Part shown: piece by piece, positions 63,042 to 64,000 of the stretch
How positions within the stretch are numbered: the first letter of the stretch is position 1
Layout: every line of letters starts with the position of its first letter
Assembly: GCF_030644205.1 (NCBI RefSeq)
Contig: NZ_CP128647.1
Coordinates: 1,488,001 to 1,552,000 of the forward strand
Direction: 5' to 3'
Source of the DNA: Mogibacterium neglectum
GTDB taxonomy: Bacteria; Bacillota; Clostridia; Peptostreptococcales; Anaerovoracaceae
DNA length: 64,000 nucleotides
The notes under the pieces: model-generated
Seen by the model: the letters and a program-made list of their open reading frames with translations, nothing else
Told to the model about the DNA's origin: nothing
Databases searched by the model: none
Position numbers and translations under genes: made by a program

Positions 63042-64000
63042 TTATTTAAGAAATCCTTGATAATTTCTATTGAGCATTTGATTCTCAATCTGTTGTACTG
63101 TATCTAGAGCTACACCTACTGCGATTAGAAGTGACGTTCCACCGAACGAAAGCTGTAACGGTGTGAATTCACTGACTACAGTTGGGATAGTCGCTACACC
63201 TGCCAAGAATATTCCTCCTACAAGGCATAGTCTTGACATAATTCTAGATAAGTACTCCTCAGTTGCTGCACCAGGTCTAATTCCCGGAACGAAACCGCCA
63301 CTCTGTCTCATATTATCCGCAACCTCTTCTGGCTTAAATGTGATAGCCGTGTAGAAGTACGTGAAGAACAGTGTCAACGTGATATTTAGTATTGCGTAAA
63401 CCCAAATTCCTGGATTCCCTGATGGAGATAAGTACTTCGACATCCACTGAGCAAATGAAGACTGTGGAACGAAGTAAGTTATCGTCAATGGGAACTGAAG
63501 TAATGATAGCGAGAAGATAATCGGAATTACTCCTGCCTGGTTAACCTTAATTGGAATATGGGTTGACTGGCCACCATACATCTTTCTTCCAACCATACGC
63601 TTTGCGTACTGTACTGGAATTTTTCTTGTTCCCTGTTGCATCAGTATGATTACGACAGTGATTAAAACTGCCACAACTATTAATGCAATAACAGCAACTA
63701 CACTTAGTGCTCCTTCTTTCACCTGCGTGTGAATTCCTCTAACTGCTGTTGGAATTCTTGCGATAATGCCGCCGAAAATAATCAACGAAATGCCGTTTCC
63801 GACACCGTATTCGTTAATCTGTTCTCCTAGCCACATTAGGAACGCGGTTCCTGCTGTCAGGACTGTTATGATTACTATCATCGAAAAGGCATTCTGGTTG
63901 ACAATTGCCCTTCTAAAAAGACCAATCGTCAAACCTGTTGCCTGAATCAATCCTAACACTACGGTTAAATATCTCGTAATTGTCGCCATTTTCTTACGAC
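63042..64000 (-). CDS. secY: Preprotein translocase subunit SecY (C-terminal part, cut by window end)
   Basis: The frame is open to the window edge; ATG at 63989 is internal (residues RKKMATITRY precede it). GNGISLIIFGGIIARIP, AKRMVGRKMYGGQSTHIPIK and GAATEEYLSRIM-type blocks identify SecY, the main channel of protein export. About 319 C-terminal residues are present with about six membrane helices. Confidence 0.97.
   Translation of the reverse strand, partial: RKKMATITRYLTVVLGLIQATGLTIGLFRRAIVNQNAFSMIVIITVLTAGTAFLMWLGEQINEYGVGNGISLIIFGGIIARIPTAVRGIHTQVKEGALSVVAVIALIVVAVLITVVIILMQQGTRKIPVQYAKRMVGRKMYGGQSTHIPIKVNQAGVIPIIFSLSLLQFPLTITYFVPQSSFAQWMSKYLSPSGNPGIWVYAILNITLTLFFTYFYTAITFKPEEVADNMRQSGGFVPGIRPGAATEEYLSRIMSRLCLVGGIFLAGVATIPTVVSEFTPLQLSFGGTSLLIAVGVALDTVQQIENQMLNRNYQGFLK

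Noticed and set aside
1-64000. CRISPR arrays, transposases, phage genes
   Set aside because: No regularly spaced identical repeats and no transposase or phage protein families were found in the translated frames.

Overview
The window reads as chromosomal DNA of an anaerobic, low-GC Gram-positive bacterium of the class Clostridia. Supporting signs are an indolepyruvate:ferredoxin oxidoreductase beside phosphate butyryltransferase, the [FeFe]-hydrogenase maturase HydF, rubredoxin, strong GGAGG ribosome sites, consensus sigma-A promoters, and the rpl/rps/rpoA and scr-dnaX-recR gene orders. An oral or gut member of the Mogibacterium / Eubacterium Family XIII group is my best guess; the sequence alone does not prove it. 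Most genes are on the minus strand.

Layout. 1-5.8 kb: end of a DAACS-type symporter (+), then pgeF-ptb and iorAB (amino-acid fermentation) and a pentapeptide-repeat protein. 6.1-8.1 kb: a lysine riboswitch whose switching helices can be read directly, controlling an NhaC-type transporter. 8.2-13.6 kb: cell-wall pair (transpeptidase and FHA-FtsW/RodA fusion) and glnS with a structured leader. 13.7-18.8 kb: two large ABC-FtsX fusion proteins. 19 kb: tRNA-Gly(CCC) whose 3' end and terminator are duplicated, like an integration scar. 19.4-28.1 kb: fumC, a 6S-like RNA with its own promoter, comF behind an SD-sequestering hairpin and an unlisted 25-aa ORF, recD2, yhaM, hydF-nadE. 28.2-32.3 kb: an ABC ATPase / two FtsX permeases / beta-propeller operon whose promoter has a G9 tract exactly in its 17-bp spacer, so it is probably phase-variable. 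32.4-35.9 kb: hisC with a TrpR-like YerC regulator, a DUF134-NifX regulator with twin operators, rubredoxin, and a membrane protein. 35.9-39.3 kb: a decayed accessory locus (a MucBP surface-protein gene broken by two frameshifts and a membrane-protein gene broken by an in-frame TAG) next to a long imperfect hairpin. 39.3-43.2 kb: a four-gene polysaccharide O-acetylation operon. 43.3-48.7 kb: ThrE-type exporter, Mn-dependent pyrophosphatase, cyclophilin, DUF445, tcdA. 48.8-53.9 kb: a 1696-aa leucine-rich-repeat surface protein with an FMN-binding (flavinylation) domain. 54-58.2 kb: mutM, recR, ybaB, dnaX, SRP RNA. 58.3-64 kb: the end of the ribosomal protein / secY-adk-map-infA-rpmJ-rpsMKD-rpoA-rplQ operon, with secY cut by the window edge.

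No CRISPR array, transposase or phage gene was seen. The most interesting items are the G9 promoter-spacer switch at 32302-32330, the long hairpin at 39133-39275, the hairpin/small-ORF arrangement before comF, the decayed surface locus, the tRNA-Gly duplication, and the operators placed inside or around the promoters at 33.8-34.05 kb.
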